From Collinsella sp. (GTDB lineage: Bacteria; Actinomycetota; Coriobacteriia; Coriobacteriales; Coriobacteriaceae): 40,426 bases of DNA. Within the stretch, counting starts at the first letter, position 1. The number at the start of each line of letters is the position of its first letter. The notes under the pieces are model-generated. The model saw only the letters and a list, made by a program, of their open reading frames with translations, ran no database searches and was not told the origin of the DNA. A program made the translations under genes and the position numbers. Of this stretch, positions 26,333-35,462 are shown in pieces. The stretch spans positions 1 to 40,426 of the forward strand of contig DXMJ01000016.1 of assembly GCA_019414265.1 (NCBI GenBank), read 5' to 3'.

Positions 26333-26710
26333 GTCTCGATCTGTAACAGTTGGACGAGGATTTGGGTTCCAGTTGTTACAGTTTGAGACATTCGGTTTGG
26401 ACGGTTTTCTTTGTCTTAATCTGCAACAGTTAGCTGAGGATTTGGGTTCTAGATGTTACAGATTTAGATGAACCTATCAGTCGGTTTCGAATGTCTAAAT
26501 CTGTAACGGTTAGACCTGTTTTTGCCGAGTTGTTGTTACAGATTGAGAAATTTTAACGGGGGGCTCACCGTTCGTCTTGATCTGTAACAGTAAGAGGGGG
26601 TTTGGGGCCCAAGATGTTATATATCGAGATTTAAGTCGGGGAGAGAACGGTTTGCCTCGATCTGTAACATCTAGACCCGGATTCCACTCCCGCCTGTTAC
26701 AGATTGAGAT
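26333..26710. repeat. Tandem palindrome array B: five 57/58-nt units, 23-nt spacers
   Basis: The units are 26333-26389, 26413-26469, 26493-26549, 26573-26630 and 26654-26710, lengths 57, 57, 57, 58 and 57. All four spacers are exactly 23 nt, giving starts at intervals of 80, 80, 80 and 81. Each unit has a left arm like GTCTNGATCTGTAACA and a right arm like TGTTACAGATTGAGAT. In unit 1 the stem can extend to 22 bp including wobbles. The loop GAGGATTTGGGTT is shared by units 1 and 2. Most spacers carry an ACGGTTT or ACCGTT block. The array lies in the gap between two diverging genes; 26196-26332 before it shows no gene. Confidence 0.92.
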
Positions 26711-26809
26711 GTTTGTGTCCGCGCCAGCCCCGTACACAGCCGTAGTCCCATATAAACAAACCCCGTGGTAAACTTGACCGGACTGTTAATATTCCGAAAG
26801 GTACCTGTA

Positions 26810-27241
26810 ATGTCCAAGTACATCTCCGAGCTCATGTCGCCGCAGCTTATGGGCGTCGTCTATGCCTTCGTCGGCTTTATCATCGCCCTGTATGTGCTGT
26901 CGGTCGTCTATGTGTTCATCGACGCTCGCCGCCGCGGCGCCAGCGCCTACGTGGCATGGGGCATCATCGCCCTCATCCCGTTTGTGGGCCTCATCGCCTA
27001 CCTGGTCTTGCGCCCGCACTCCTACGCGGCCGACCGCGAGGAGCAGGAGCTGGACATGGCCCTGCGCGAGCGTCAGCTTGCCCAGTACGGCACCTGCCCG
27101 CAGTGCGGCGCGCCCATCGAGAAGGACTTCGTCGTCTGCCCGGTGTGCGACACCCAGGTTCGAAACGTCTGCCCCAGCTGCCATCGCCCGCTCGATGCGC
27201 ACTGGAAGGTCTGCCCCTACTGCCGAACTCGCATCCAGTAA
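26810..27241 (+). CDS. Membrane-anchored double zinc ribbon protein
   Basis: This 143-residue protein has two hydrophobic segments (about residues 11-33 and 45-66). The sequence YVFIDARRRGASAYVAWGII and the following IPFVGLIAYLVLRP resemble the PLDc_N-type membrane hairpin. The cytosolic C-terminal half has eight cysteines in two zinc ribbons: CPQCGAPIEKDFVVCPVC and CPSCHRPLDAHWKVCPYC. ATG 26810 has AAAGG (26797-26801) eight nt upstream. Such proteins are common in Coriobacteriia and other actinobacteria but have no assigned function. It stands alone between array B and thrS and is followed by a hairpin terminator. A phospholipase activity is not implied. Confidence 0.85.
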   Translation: MSKYISELMSPQLMGVVYAFVGFIIALYVLSVVYVFIDARRRGASAYVAWGIIALIPFVGLIAYLVLRPHSYAADREEQELDMALRERQLAQYGTCPQCGAPIEKDFVVCPVCDTQVRNVCPSCHRPLDAHWKVCPYCRTRIQ

Positions 27242-27340
27242 CGCATCCATCGCCGGGCCGGCCGCAAGCCACGGGCAGCGCGCGTCCCGCGCAAGCCACA
27301 CGCGCACCCCGCCCCACACGATGAAGCATGCGTAGAAAAT

Positions 27341-27371
27341 CGCCCGCCGTGCCATTAAGGTGCGGCGGGCG
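27341..27371. terminator. Hairpin between zinc-ribbon gene and thrS
   Basis: CGCCCGCCGTGCC (27341-27353) pairs with GGTGCGGCGGGCG (27359-27371) with two wobbles around ATTAA. The plus strand has no T run after it; AAAAT on its left would give a short T run on the minus strand. Confidence 0.6.
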
Positions 27372-27372
27372 C

Positions 27373-27400
27373 TTGTATACCAAGGCAACCTGCCTATAAT
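27373..27400 (+). promoter_or_regulatory. thrS promoter
   Basis: A perfect TATAAT (27395-27400) has TTGTAT (27373-27378) 16 nt upstream. Transcription would start near 27407, leaving a leader of about 64 nt before thrS with no T-box. Confidence 0.65.
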
Positions 27401-27470
27401 GATGCAAGTCAAAAACGCCGAGCGCATCGCACGCACTTGCATCAGGCATCCGAGAGGAGAAAACATACCC

Positions 27471-29234
<1,764 letters not shown>

Positions 29235-29257
29235 GGCAAACTTCACAACAATTAACA

Positions 29258-29292
29258 AAGGCGACCGTCCACACAGGGCGGTCGCCTTTTTT
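29258..29292 (+). terminator. thrS terminator 1
   Basis: AAGGCGACCGTCC (29258-29270) pairs with GGGCGGTCGCCTT (29276-29288), 13 bp with one wobble and loop ACACA, then TTTTTT (29287-29292). Confidence 0.94.
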
Positions 29293-29306
29293 CATGCCGA
29301 GACAAG

Positions 29307-29334
29307 AAAAGCCGCTGGTTGAGCGGCTTTTTTT
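29307..29334 (+). terminator. thrS terminator 2
   Basis: AAAAGCCGCT (29307-29316) pairs with AGCGGCTTTT (29322-29331) with a 5-nt loop and a run of seven Ts. It backs up the first terminator and insulates the polysaccharide operon. Confidence 0.93.
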
Positions 29335-29340
29335 GTTGCA

Positions 29341-29474
29341 CAAAAAGGTACAGGTTTTTGTAGAGGGGTATGGAGATGTACCTACTAGCAGTAGATTTTG
29401 CGTAATCTGGGCAAACGCTGATTAATTGCTCGTATAATGTCGTCTGTTGAAAGATACAAAAACCTGTACTTTTG
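29341..29474. repeat. Palindromic element upstream of the polysaccharide operon
   Basis: GTACAGGTTTTTGTA (29348-29362) and TACAAAAACCTGTAC (29455-29469) are exact inverted repeats, extended outward by A/T-rich ends. The enclosed 92 nt includes TATAAT at 29433-29438, which might be the -10 of the operon, though no good -35 is seen. The end sequence resembles the GGGACAGGTTTATTTTGG ends of family 1. Confidence 0.75.
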
Positions 29475-29522
29475 CGACTGCGCCTAGCTGCGAGCGAGAA
29501 GCCTGTTCTAAACGCCCCTGCA

Positions 29523-29539
29523 TTTGCGTACGTCGCAAA
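29523..29539 (+). other. Small leader hairpin before the LoaP-like gene
   Basis: TTTGCG (29523-29528) and CGCAAA (29534-29539) form a 6-bp stem around TACGT, 20 nt before the start codon. NusG-type antiterminators of the LoaP group act through leader RNA hairpins, so this and neighbouring structure are candidates for its target; inference only. Confidence 0.4.
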
Positions 29540-29559
29540 GCCAACGAGAGGGCGAAGAC

Positions 29560-30150
29560 ATGGAACAGACGGCACGGCGCCAAGAGCAGCTGCCGGGCGC
29601 ATTTAGCGGCGTCACCACCAACAGCCAGCATGGCCGCGTCCGCTGGTATCTGGTCCACACCCCCCATGGAAAAGAGCGAGAGACCTGCGAAAAGGTTCGC
29701 CGTATTATCCCGCACGATCTGATGCAGGACGCTTTTGTAATGCAAAAGGAGTTCTGGTTTAAGCGGGGCGGTGCATGGTCGCTCCAAACCAAACCGATGT
29801 ACAAGGAATATTTCTTCGTCGCTACGCACGATGCCGCCGCGCTCGATAGGGCTTTGGCCCAGTTGAGCTTTGGCTGTCGCATCGCCGGTAGTAGGGAGCG
29901 GGCGTACATGCCCATGCCGGACGATGCACAGGATTGGTACCGCAGCGTGCTCGATGACGACGGCGTGGTGCGTAACAGCGTCGCGCGCATAGAAGACGGC
30001 GTGTTGCACATAGAGCAGGGCCCTTTGGTGGGGCAAGAGACCCGTGTAAAGAAGATAGACCGTCATAAGCGCTGGTGCCTGGTAGACGTGGGCGAGGGTG
30101 ACTCCACATTTAGGGAGCTGCTTCCGTTAGACGTGCCCAGCAAAACGTAA
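29560..30150 (+). CDS. NusG paralogue, LoaP/UpxY-like antitermination factor
   Basis: This 196-residue protein has a NusG N-terminal domain (WYLVHTPHGKERETCEKVRRII, about residues 29-50 when read in two parts) and a C-terminal KOW segment with GPLVGQETRVKKIDRHKRW near residue 160. Specialised NusG proteins bind RNA polymerase and allow read-through of long polysaccharide or antibiotic operons. It is the first gene before about 10 kb of polysaccharide genes on the same strand, which is the usual place for such a factor. ATG 29560 is preferred over a frame-open TTG at 29524 inside the leader hairpin. It is not the general NusG, which would lie beside secE and rplK. LoaP, UpxY and RfaH types cannot be distinguished here. 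Confidence 0.85.
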   Translation: MEQTARRQEQLPGAFSGVTTNSQHGRVRWYLVHTPHGKERETCEKVRRIIPHDLMQDAFVMQKEFWFKRGGAWSLQTKPMYKEYFFVATHDAAALDRALAQLSFGCRIAGSRERAYMPMPDDAQDWYRSVLDDDGVVRNSVARIEDGVLHIEQGPLVGQETRVKKIDRHKRWCLVDVGEGDSTFRELLPLDVPSKT

Positions 30151-30194
30151 GGGAGACGTTGCGCCGGCACTTTATTTGGTTTTTGGATTCATAG

Positions 30195-30935
30195 ATGGGG
30201 GGGGTTCCTGGGGACAGGAACGTAAGTTTTATTGTGGCTGCTAAAGAAGTAACAGAGAGCTGTGTATCCGTGGGGGACGCACTGGCTATTAAAGAGATTA
30301 ATCCGAGCGGTACGCTTGGCTATCGCTTTATTAAGAGACTGTTTGACCTGGTGTTCAGTCTTTTGATGAGTGTGCTGCTGCTTATTCCTCTTGCTGTGGT
30401 GTGCGCGCTGATTAGTCTTGAATCGCCCGGCAGTCCTATGTATACGCAAGAGCGCGTTGGCAAGGGCGGAAAGACAATCAAGATTTTTAAGCTTCGTAGC
30501 ATGGTCGCCGACGCAAACGACGTGCGTAAGTACCTGAGCCCTGAGCAGCTTCATCAATGGGAAGTCGAGCGCAAGGTCGACGATGATCCCCGCATTACTA
30601 GGGTTGGTCAGTATATTCGTAAGTGCTCCATTGACGAGATGCCGCAGTTCCTTAATGTACTGAACGGCGACCTCTCCGTCATTGGGCCGCGTCCCATTAC
30701 AAGGGATGAGCTTGAACAGCATTTTTCCGACGAAGAAAAAGCTGAGCTGCTCTCTGTCCGGCCCGGCATTACTGGTCTGTGGCAGGCAACCGATCGTAAC
30801 GAGGCAACCTTTGAGAGCGGCCTGCGTCAGAAGATTGAGCTTCGCTATGTCCAAAACCGTTGTTTTGCTATGGATTGGAAGTGCTTTACTGGTACCTTCG
30901 GGGCTATGTTTGGTAAGAAGAGAACGGGACGATAG
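30195..30935 (+). CDS. Priming sugar-phosphate transferase (bacterial sugar transferase family)
   Basis: This 246-residue membrane enzyme transfers the first sugar phosphate to undecaprenyl phosphate and so starts the repeat unit. A hydrophobic segment (about residues 46-70) is followed by the family pattern: QERVGKGGKTIKIFKLRSM near residue 85, DDDPRITRVGQYIRK near 130, and LNVLNGDLSVIGPRP near 150. It lacks the extra membrane domain of WbaP, so it is the short EpsL/WcaJ-C type. ATG 30195 has only a weak GGA site, and a GTG at 30234 is possible. A 7-bp hairpin GTTCCTG/CAGGAAC (30204-30221) lies over the first codons, which may lower translation. The next gene starts directly at the stop. Confidence 0.92.
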   Translation: MGGVPGDRNVSFIVAAKEVTESCVSVGDALAIKEINPSGTLGYRFIKRLFDLVFSLLMSVLLLIPLAVVCALISLESPGSPMYTQERVGKGGKTIKIFKLRSMVADANDVRKYLSPEQLHQWEVERKVDDDPRITRVGQYIRKCSIDEMPQFLNVLNGDLSVIGPRPITRDELEQHFSDEEKAELLSVRPGITGLWQATDRNEATFESGLRQKIELRYVQNRCFAMDWKCFTGTFGAMFGKKRTGR

Positions 30936-31769
30936 ATGCCGACAAACCTTACTTCTTCCTACAGTGTGTTGATGAGCATTTACAAAAAAGAAAATCCTGC
31001 CTATTTAGTTCAAGCTTTAGACAGTATGTTGAACCAAACGGTCTCTCCTGCCGAGATTGTCATGGTCAAGGATGGTCCCCTCACGCAAGAGCTTGAAGAC
31101 GTGCTCCAAAATTATGACTCCCTTTATCCCGGACTGTTCAATTTTGTTTCGTATGACAAAAACCATGGGCTTGGCTACGCGCTGCGACAAGGCGTGGTTG
31201 CTTGCTCTAACGAAATTGTTGCTCGTATGGACACTGATGATATTGCTCGTCCAGATCGTATGGAGAAACAGCTTGCCGCTATTGATAGCGGGCTCGATAT
31301 GGTCGGAAGCGATGTTATCGAATTCGTCACGTCTCCCAATGAACCTGTTGCGGCTACTGACCTTCCCAAGGGCATCGATGCTATACGTTCTTATTCCAAA
31401 AGGCGAAATCCCTTTCGTCACCCTCCCATGACGTTTAGAAAGTCGAAAGTTATGGAGGCTGGTAACTACAGTTCCGACTTTCTCTACTTTGAGGATTGGG
31501 ACCTTTTTAACAGGATGCTCGCATGTGGCTGCAAGGCGGATAACCTGAGCGAACCGCTTGTTGCGATGCGCGTTAGTGAGGATTTCTATGCTCGCAGGGG
31601 CGGCTTGCAGTATCTTAAGTACGCTAAAGCATTTAAGCAGGCTCAAGTTGAGCGTGGCTATTTCACAAAACGTGATTATTTCTGTTCTTATTTGCCGCAT
31701 GCCGCCGTCTGTCTGATGCCGAATTCCGTTAGAGCGTTGATATATCGTTATTTTCTCAGGAGGTCCTAG
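30936..31769 (+). CDS. Family 2 glycosyltransferase (AmsE-like)
   Basis: This 277-residue GT-A fold enzyme has SYSVLMSIYKKENPAYLVQA at the N-terminus, a nucleotide-sugar site VMVKDGP and the metal-binding ARMDTDDIARPDRMEKQ near residue 95, with FEDWDLFNRM near 185. The pattern MSIYKKE...MDTDDIA is typical of AmsE-type transferases that often add galactose or another hexose; the sugar is not predictable. The ATG follows the previous stop with no gap, so translation is probably coupled. It belongs to the polysaccharide operon. Codons are clearly more A/T-rich than in the housekeeping genes. Confidence 0.9.
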   Translation: MPTNLTSSYSVLMSIYKKENPAYLVQALDSMLNQTVSPAEIVMVKDGPLTQELEDVLQNYDSLYPGLFNFVSYDKNHGLGYALRQGVVACSNEIVARMDTDDIARPDRMEKQLAAIDSGLDMVGSDVIEFVTSPNEPVAATDLPKGIDAIRSYSKRRNPFRHPPMTFRKSKVMEAGNYSSDFLYFEDWDLFNRMLACGCKADNLSEPLVAMRVSEDFYARRGGLQYLKYAKAFKQAQVERGYFTKRDYFCSYLPHAAVCLMPNSVRALIYRYFLRRS

Positions 31770-31773
31770 ATAT

Positions 31774-32766
31774 ATGGCTTCTGATATTGATAAGCCTCTG
31801 GTTAGTGTCATTGTCCCCGTGTACAACGTGGGTATGTTCGCGCTTCCTTGCGTAAACTCATTGCTTGGTCAGACTTATTCGAATATCGAATATATTATCG
31901 TAGATGATGGATGTACTGATAATACTATCGACCTTATTGAAGATGCCGTTGGGTCAGACACGCGATTTAAGATTTTGCATAAGGAGAACGGCGGTCTTTC
32001 TTCTGCGCGTAACTTTGGTACTCAAAGGTGCCACGGTGATTATGTCATGTATGTTGATGGGGACGATTTGATCGATTCGCGAACTGTTGAGTTGATGGTC
32101 GAAGCGGCTGACAAGTATCAAGTTCCGCTCGTTATCGGCTCCTTTGCGAAGACGCCTGTCCTTGATAACTATAAGATAGGTCAGAATGTAGAATTCCATG
32201 TTGAATCTGGAATTGAGCATTTTCGAAAACTTCTTTTATTAACCGGTGAGAGTGGTTCTGCTTGCGGAAAGCTCTTTGAACGATCTCTTATTAGCGACCT
32301 TGTCTTTCCTGAGGGGCAGCTCTTCGAAGACATGGGTGTAATTGCTAACATTTGTTCCAAAGTTCAAAAGGTTGCATTCTCTGATGCGTGCTTCTATGCA
32401 TACGTGACGAGACCTGGCTCCATTACGACGCTCAAGAACCAGGGTTCCAAGCATGCTAAAGACATGGACAGGGCTATTGAGACCGTTCGACAATTTGCCG
32501 AGCCTGAATTTCAGGGCGAGTTTGAGTGCTTCCAGTCATTCTGTACGCTCCGCGTTGCAATGAGGGTTGATCCGGACGGATTTGATGATAAGGCTGAGGC
32601 CCAGAATTATTTGAGGAATGCTCGAGGGCTTGCTTGGAGGGCATCGAAGAACCCATATGCTTGTTCAAAATGGAGACTGCGTTGTGCTCTCTTTTCTATC
32701 TCTCCTAGGGTTCATAACGCTTTCTATGCGTTATATGCTGCAATTTCTGGTAAGGCAATCGGGTAA
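31774..32766 (+). CDS. Family 2 glycosyltransferase
   Basis: This 330-residue GT-A enzyme begins PLVSVIVPVYNVGMFALPCV, followed by IIVDDGCTDNT and the metal-binding VMYVDGDDLID near residue 93. The GGLSSARNFG block near residue 75 is typical of capsule and EPS transferases. The C-terminal half (about 200-330) has no recognised domain. AGGAGG (31758-31763) lies 10 nt before ATG 31774. It is the second transferase of the operon. Donor and acceptor sugars are unknown. Many A/T third positions suggest acquisition of this block. Confidence 0.92.
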   Translation: MASDIDKPLVSVIVPVYNVGMFALPCVNSLLGQTYSNIEYIIVDDGCTDNTIDLIEDAVGSDTRFKILHKENGGLSSARNFGTQRCHGDYVMYVDGDDLIDSRTVELMVEAADKYQVPLVIGSFAKTPVLDNYKIGQNVEFHVESGIEHFRKLLLLTGESGSACGKLFERSLISDLVFPEGQLFEDMGVIANICSKVQKVAFSDACFYAYVTRPGSITTLKNQGSKHAKDMDRAIETVRQFAEPEFQGEFECFQSFCTLRVAMRVDPDGFDDKAEAQNYLRNARGLAWRASKNPYACSKWRLRCALFSISPRVHNAFYALYAAISGKAIG

Positions 32767-32790
32767 CTCCTATAATTAAAGGTTGATAAG

Positions 32791-32958
32791 ATGATTTTTT
32801 CGACTAGCGCGCATTTGTTTAACGTTACTGAATGCCACGGCGGCTTTTTGTATGACATTTACTTTCAAGATGGTTTTAACTGTTATGTTGGTGTTTTCGA
32901 CACGGTTTCAACCGGAGGAAAATCAACAGTTTACAAACGATATACAAAGCAGGTGTAG
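32791..32958 (+). CDS. Small hypothetical protein, 55 residues
   Basis: A short open frame exactly fills the 194-nt gap between a glycosyltransferase and the polymerase gene. ATG 32791 has AAAGG (32778-32782) eight nt upstream, and the TAG at 32956 ends two bases before the next ATG (32961). The product starts MIFSTSAHLFNVTECHGGF and has many aromatic residues, two cysteines and a basic end (YKRYTKQV); no transmembrane segment or known motif is seen. It could be a small accessory protein or the remains of a larger gene. Coding is supported by ribosome site and fit, not homology. Confidence 0.5.
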   Translation: MIFSTSAHLFNVTECHGGFLYDIYFQDGFNCYVGVFDTVSTGGKSTVYKRYTKQV

Positions 32959-32960
32959 AG

Positions 32961-34076
32961 ATGCCAATCTACTTCATTGCCTTTGTGTCCCATATTGTAT
33001 TGCTATATTTTTCGGTAAAGATAACTAATAAGCACGTCAGTTTTCTTCTTGCGGTTATTTCGGTTCTCCCCCTTTGCTTGGTGGCGGGGTTGCGTGATGC
33101 ATCTGTCGGTACCGATACCTCGGCATATCCCCTCAGGTGTTTTTATGCCTCGCAGTATTATTCGCTCACAGGTGCTATGGGTGCTTGCTCAGATCAAGAG
33201 CCGCTATTCGTGATTCTCTTCTGGATTCTGGGAAGACTGACTGGTGATTTCCACGCTGTTCTTTTTCTTTGTGAAGCCATCGTTCTCCTTCCCTATATTT
33301 TAGTTGTTAGAAAGTTGTATCCTCGCGGGTATCCTATCGTAGGTTTCTTTCTTTGTTTCGTTGTGTTTGGTTATACGTTAAACATAATTAGGCAATGTAT
33401 TGCTACTAGTATGCTCGTCATGATGGTCTATGAGCTGTTCCGCGAGAAACGCGGCCCCGCTATTGTTTTTTTGTTTCTTGCAGTTGGCTTTCACAAGATG
33501 TCTATCATGGGACTTTTTATTTGGATTATTTATATTTCATGCTTCAACCGCGGGCGCGAACGTTCGTATAAGACCGTTGCACTTCTTGCATGCGTTGGCG
33601 TTATCATTTTTACTATTTGTGTGATTATGATTGGCCCGGATGTAATGGAGCTCGTATCTCTATTTACGTCGTCATATAGCTTTCAGATCAAACACGCTGG
33701 AATGGGCTCATTTAATACCACAATGCTTATTTATTTTCTATTTTGCCTTGCTATATGGATGTTAGGCAGTAAGGGTTTGATCACGAGCTTCGATCGATGG
33801 ACGCTTAATTTCTATACGAGCAGCGGTATAATTTCTTCCCTATTCGCTCAACTTGCGAGCATCAGTCCTGAGCTAATTCGACTGAGTTTCCCTTTTCTTT
33901 TCATTTCAGGTTTTGTTTACCCCTTTTTGTCTGAAAACCTTGGCAGAGAGCGGTTTCTAACTGGGGCCCTGGGTGTTTTATTTTTCGTGTTTTATTTTGT
34001 CATTACGTTTGTATATGGCGGCAGTTGCGATCTTTTTCCGTATTCGTCGGGGCTTATAGGAGTTATTTATGCATGA
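32961..34076 (+). CDS. EpsG-type polysaccharide polymerase (Wzy role)
   Basis: This 371-residue membrane protein has about ten hydrophobic segments. Near residue 45 it has VAGLRDASVGTDTSAYPL, the usual AGLR-x-VGTD-Y signature of the EpsG family, and FGYTLNIIRQCIATSMLV near residue 140, where the conserved arginine and glutamine are found. Such proteins join repeat units outside the membrane after flipping. It overlaps the next glycosyltransferase by eight bases, which fits coupled translation. Strong A/T bias. Polymerase function is inferred from family and operon context. Confidence 0.87.
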   Translation: MPIYFIAFVSHIVLLYFSVKITNKHVSFLLAVISVLPLCLVAGLRDASVGTDTSAYPLRCFYASQYYSLTGAMGACSDQEPLFVILFWILGRLTGDFHAVLFLCEAIVLLPYILVVRKLYPRGYPIVGFFLCFVVFGYTLNIIRQCIATSMLVMMVYELFREKRGPAIVFLFLAVGFHKMSIMGLFIWIIYISCFNRGRERSYKTVALLACVGVIIFTICVIMIGPDVMELVSLFTSSYSFQIKHAGMGSFNTTMLIYFLFCLAIWMLGSKGLITSFDRWTLNFYTSSGIISSLFAQLASISPELIRLSFPFLFISGFVYPFLSENLGRERFLTGALGVLFFVFYFVITFVYGGSCDLFPYSSGLIGVIYA

Positions 34077-35064
34077 CGAAACGCCTGACATCAGTATTGT
34101 TGTACCGGTATATAACACCGAGCGTTTTCTCCCCGCTTGTCTGGAATCTATTGATATTCAAGGAACCGGCTCTTTTGAGGTGATTCTTGTGGATGATGGT
34201 TCCACCGATGGATCTCCTGAGATCTGCGATGCTTATTGCAACAAGCGCGAGAGAGCTTTCGTTATTCACAAGGACAACGAAGGTCTTCTCGCTGCACGAC
34301 GAGACGGTCTTCGCGAGGCAAGTGGGCGTTATATTCTTTCGCTCGACTCCGATGACGCTCTTCTTGAAGGTTGCATTAAAAAGGTATGCGATGTAATTGC
34401 CTCGACTGGTGCTGATATCATTTCATTTGATTTCACTATGGGATTGATGCCTATAAAACCCTCGTTAAAAGTTGATATCTGTTCTGGTATGCATACGGGT
34501 GAATCATTTAATGCTGTTAAAAGCCTGTTGTGCGGATGCGATTTCAATAGTGTTTGGAATAAGGTCATTCGGAGAGATTTATTTGCCAGTGACGAGTGGT
34601 ACTCGAAACGAGTTGGCCTTATGCACGGTGAGGATCTTTGCCAACTTCTTCCTGTTTTCGATATTGCAAAGAGTTTATTTCACATTGACGAACCGCTTTA
34701 CTACTATCGTCAGCATGACGCTAATAGTACGAAGCAGTTTAAAGAAGATCAGATAACTGATTGGAGCTTTGTAAGCGACGAATTGATTCGCTATGCGAGT
34801 GAATGGTCGAGCGATTCAGTCAAAAATGCCAATAGGGGTATCTGTCGACACTATTGTGATCTTGATGAAGTTCTTTGGCATTGTGAAGTGGATAAAGAGG
34901 TGAAAAGACAATTTGATAAAACAATTAAAAGCGAGTATCAGAGGCGAATCAGCAATTGTCCGGACTATATTCATAGTCTTGTTTTGTCAAATTGCAGTAT
35001 CGTTTCTTTTGCTGCTCGGCACATACTAAGCAGCTTTAAATACCTCCGTCGTCTCTTTCTATAA
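34069..35064 (+). CDS. Family 2 glycosyltransferase
   Basis: This 331-residue GT-A enzyme begins PDISIVVPVYNTERFLPACL and has ILVDDGSTDGSPEICD and the metal site LSLDSDDALLEG near residue 100. A GEDLCQLLPVFDIAKS segment near residue 185 and a LYYYRQHDANS segment near 220 are typical of EPS transferases. AGGAG (34058-34062) is six nt before ATG 34069, inside the end of the polymerase gene. A 398-nt gap without a clear gene follows. Sugar specificity unknown. Confidence 0.92.
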   Translation: MHDETPDISIVVPVYNTERFLPACLESIDIQGTGSFEVILVDDGSTDGSPEICDAYCNKRERAFVIHKDNEGLLAARRDGLREASGRYILSLDSDDALLEGCIKKVCDVIASTGADIISFDFTMGLMPIKPSLKVDICSGMHTGESFNAVKSLLCGCDFNSVWNKVIRRDLFASDEWYSKRVGLMHGEDLCQLLPVFDIAKSLFHIDEPLYYYRQHDANSTKQFKEDQITDWSFVSDELIRYASEWSSDSVKNANRGICRHYCDLDEVLWHCEVDKEVKRQFDKTIKSEYQRRISNCPDYIHSLVLSNCSIVSFAARHILSSFKYLRRLFL

Positions 35065-35462
35065 TGCAGGTCATTATTGCTTTTTACTAATATCTTTAGA
35101 TGGAGCATTATTATGCTTGACCAAGCCTGTCCTTAGCTTTCGACTAAGAGCGAGCATTTACGATTGAACCGACATAGAGGACTTGGTTCTGTCGTGCGGT
35201 GTATTCATTCCTAGGGCTTTAGTTATTTCGGTTGATGCTTAGAAGCTGGTCTTTGCACTTTTTTCAAAGAAGATCTCCAACGTCCCCATGTTCTGGGTGA
35301 GGCCATAGACGCTTACGTTTGTGATTTATTGTTTGTAGCCTATTCCTCTATGGGGTGCTGTCTGCGATTGGTCTTGTTGATTGCATGATAGGGCATCATG
35401 ACTAAAATGTCCGAATCGATGGAAACGCATCTTTATTCGACTTTAAAGATGGGAGGAGTCAA
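35065..35462. other. 398-nt gap inside the polysaccharide operon, no intact gene
   Basis: No frame of meaningful length is open on either strand. On the minus strand about 23 codons ending near 35240 read protein-like (YGLTQNMGTLEIFFEK) and may be a gene remnant, but I cannot name it. A 6-bp dyad CATGAT/ATCATG is at 35384-35400. No terminator is clear. The stretch may mark an old insertion or deletion, or contain an internal promoter for the second half of the operon. Confidence 0.5.

Noticed and set aside
26333..26710. CRISPR array
   Set aside because: Units vary among themselves, are long palindromes, and the short spacers are partly conserved; no cas genes are near. A CRISPR would have near-identical repeats and unrelated spacers.
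27401..27470. T-box or other riboswitch before thrS
   Set aside because: The leader after the predicted promoter is only about 64 nt and holds no recognisable aptamer.
29475..29560. JUMPstart/ops element for an RfaH-type factor
   Set aside because: The ops core GGCGGTAGC-type sequence is not present; a hairpin target of another type is more plausible.
35065..35462. Complete insertion sequence in the operon gap
   Set aside because: No terminal inverted repeats of IS length, target duplication or transposase frame could be seen; at most a remnant.
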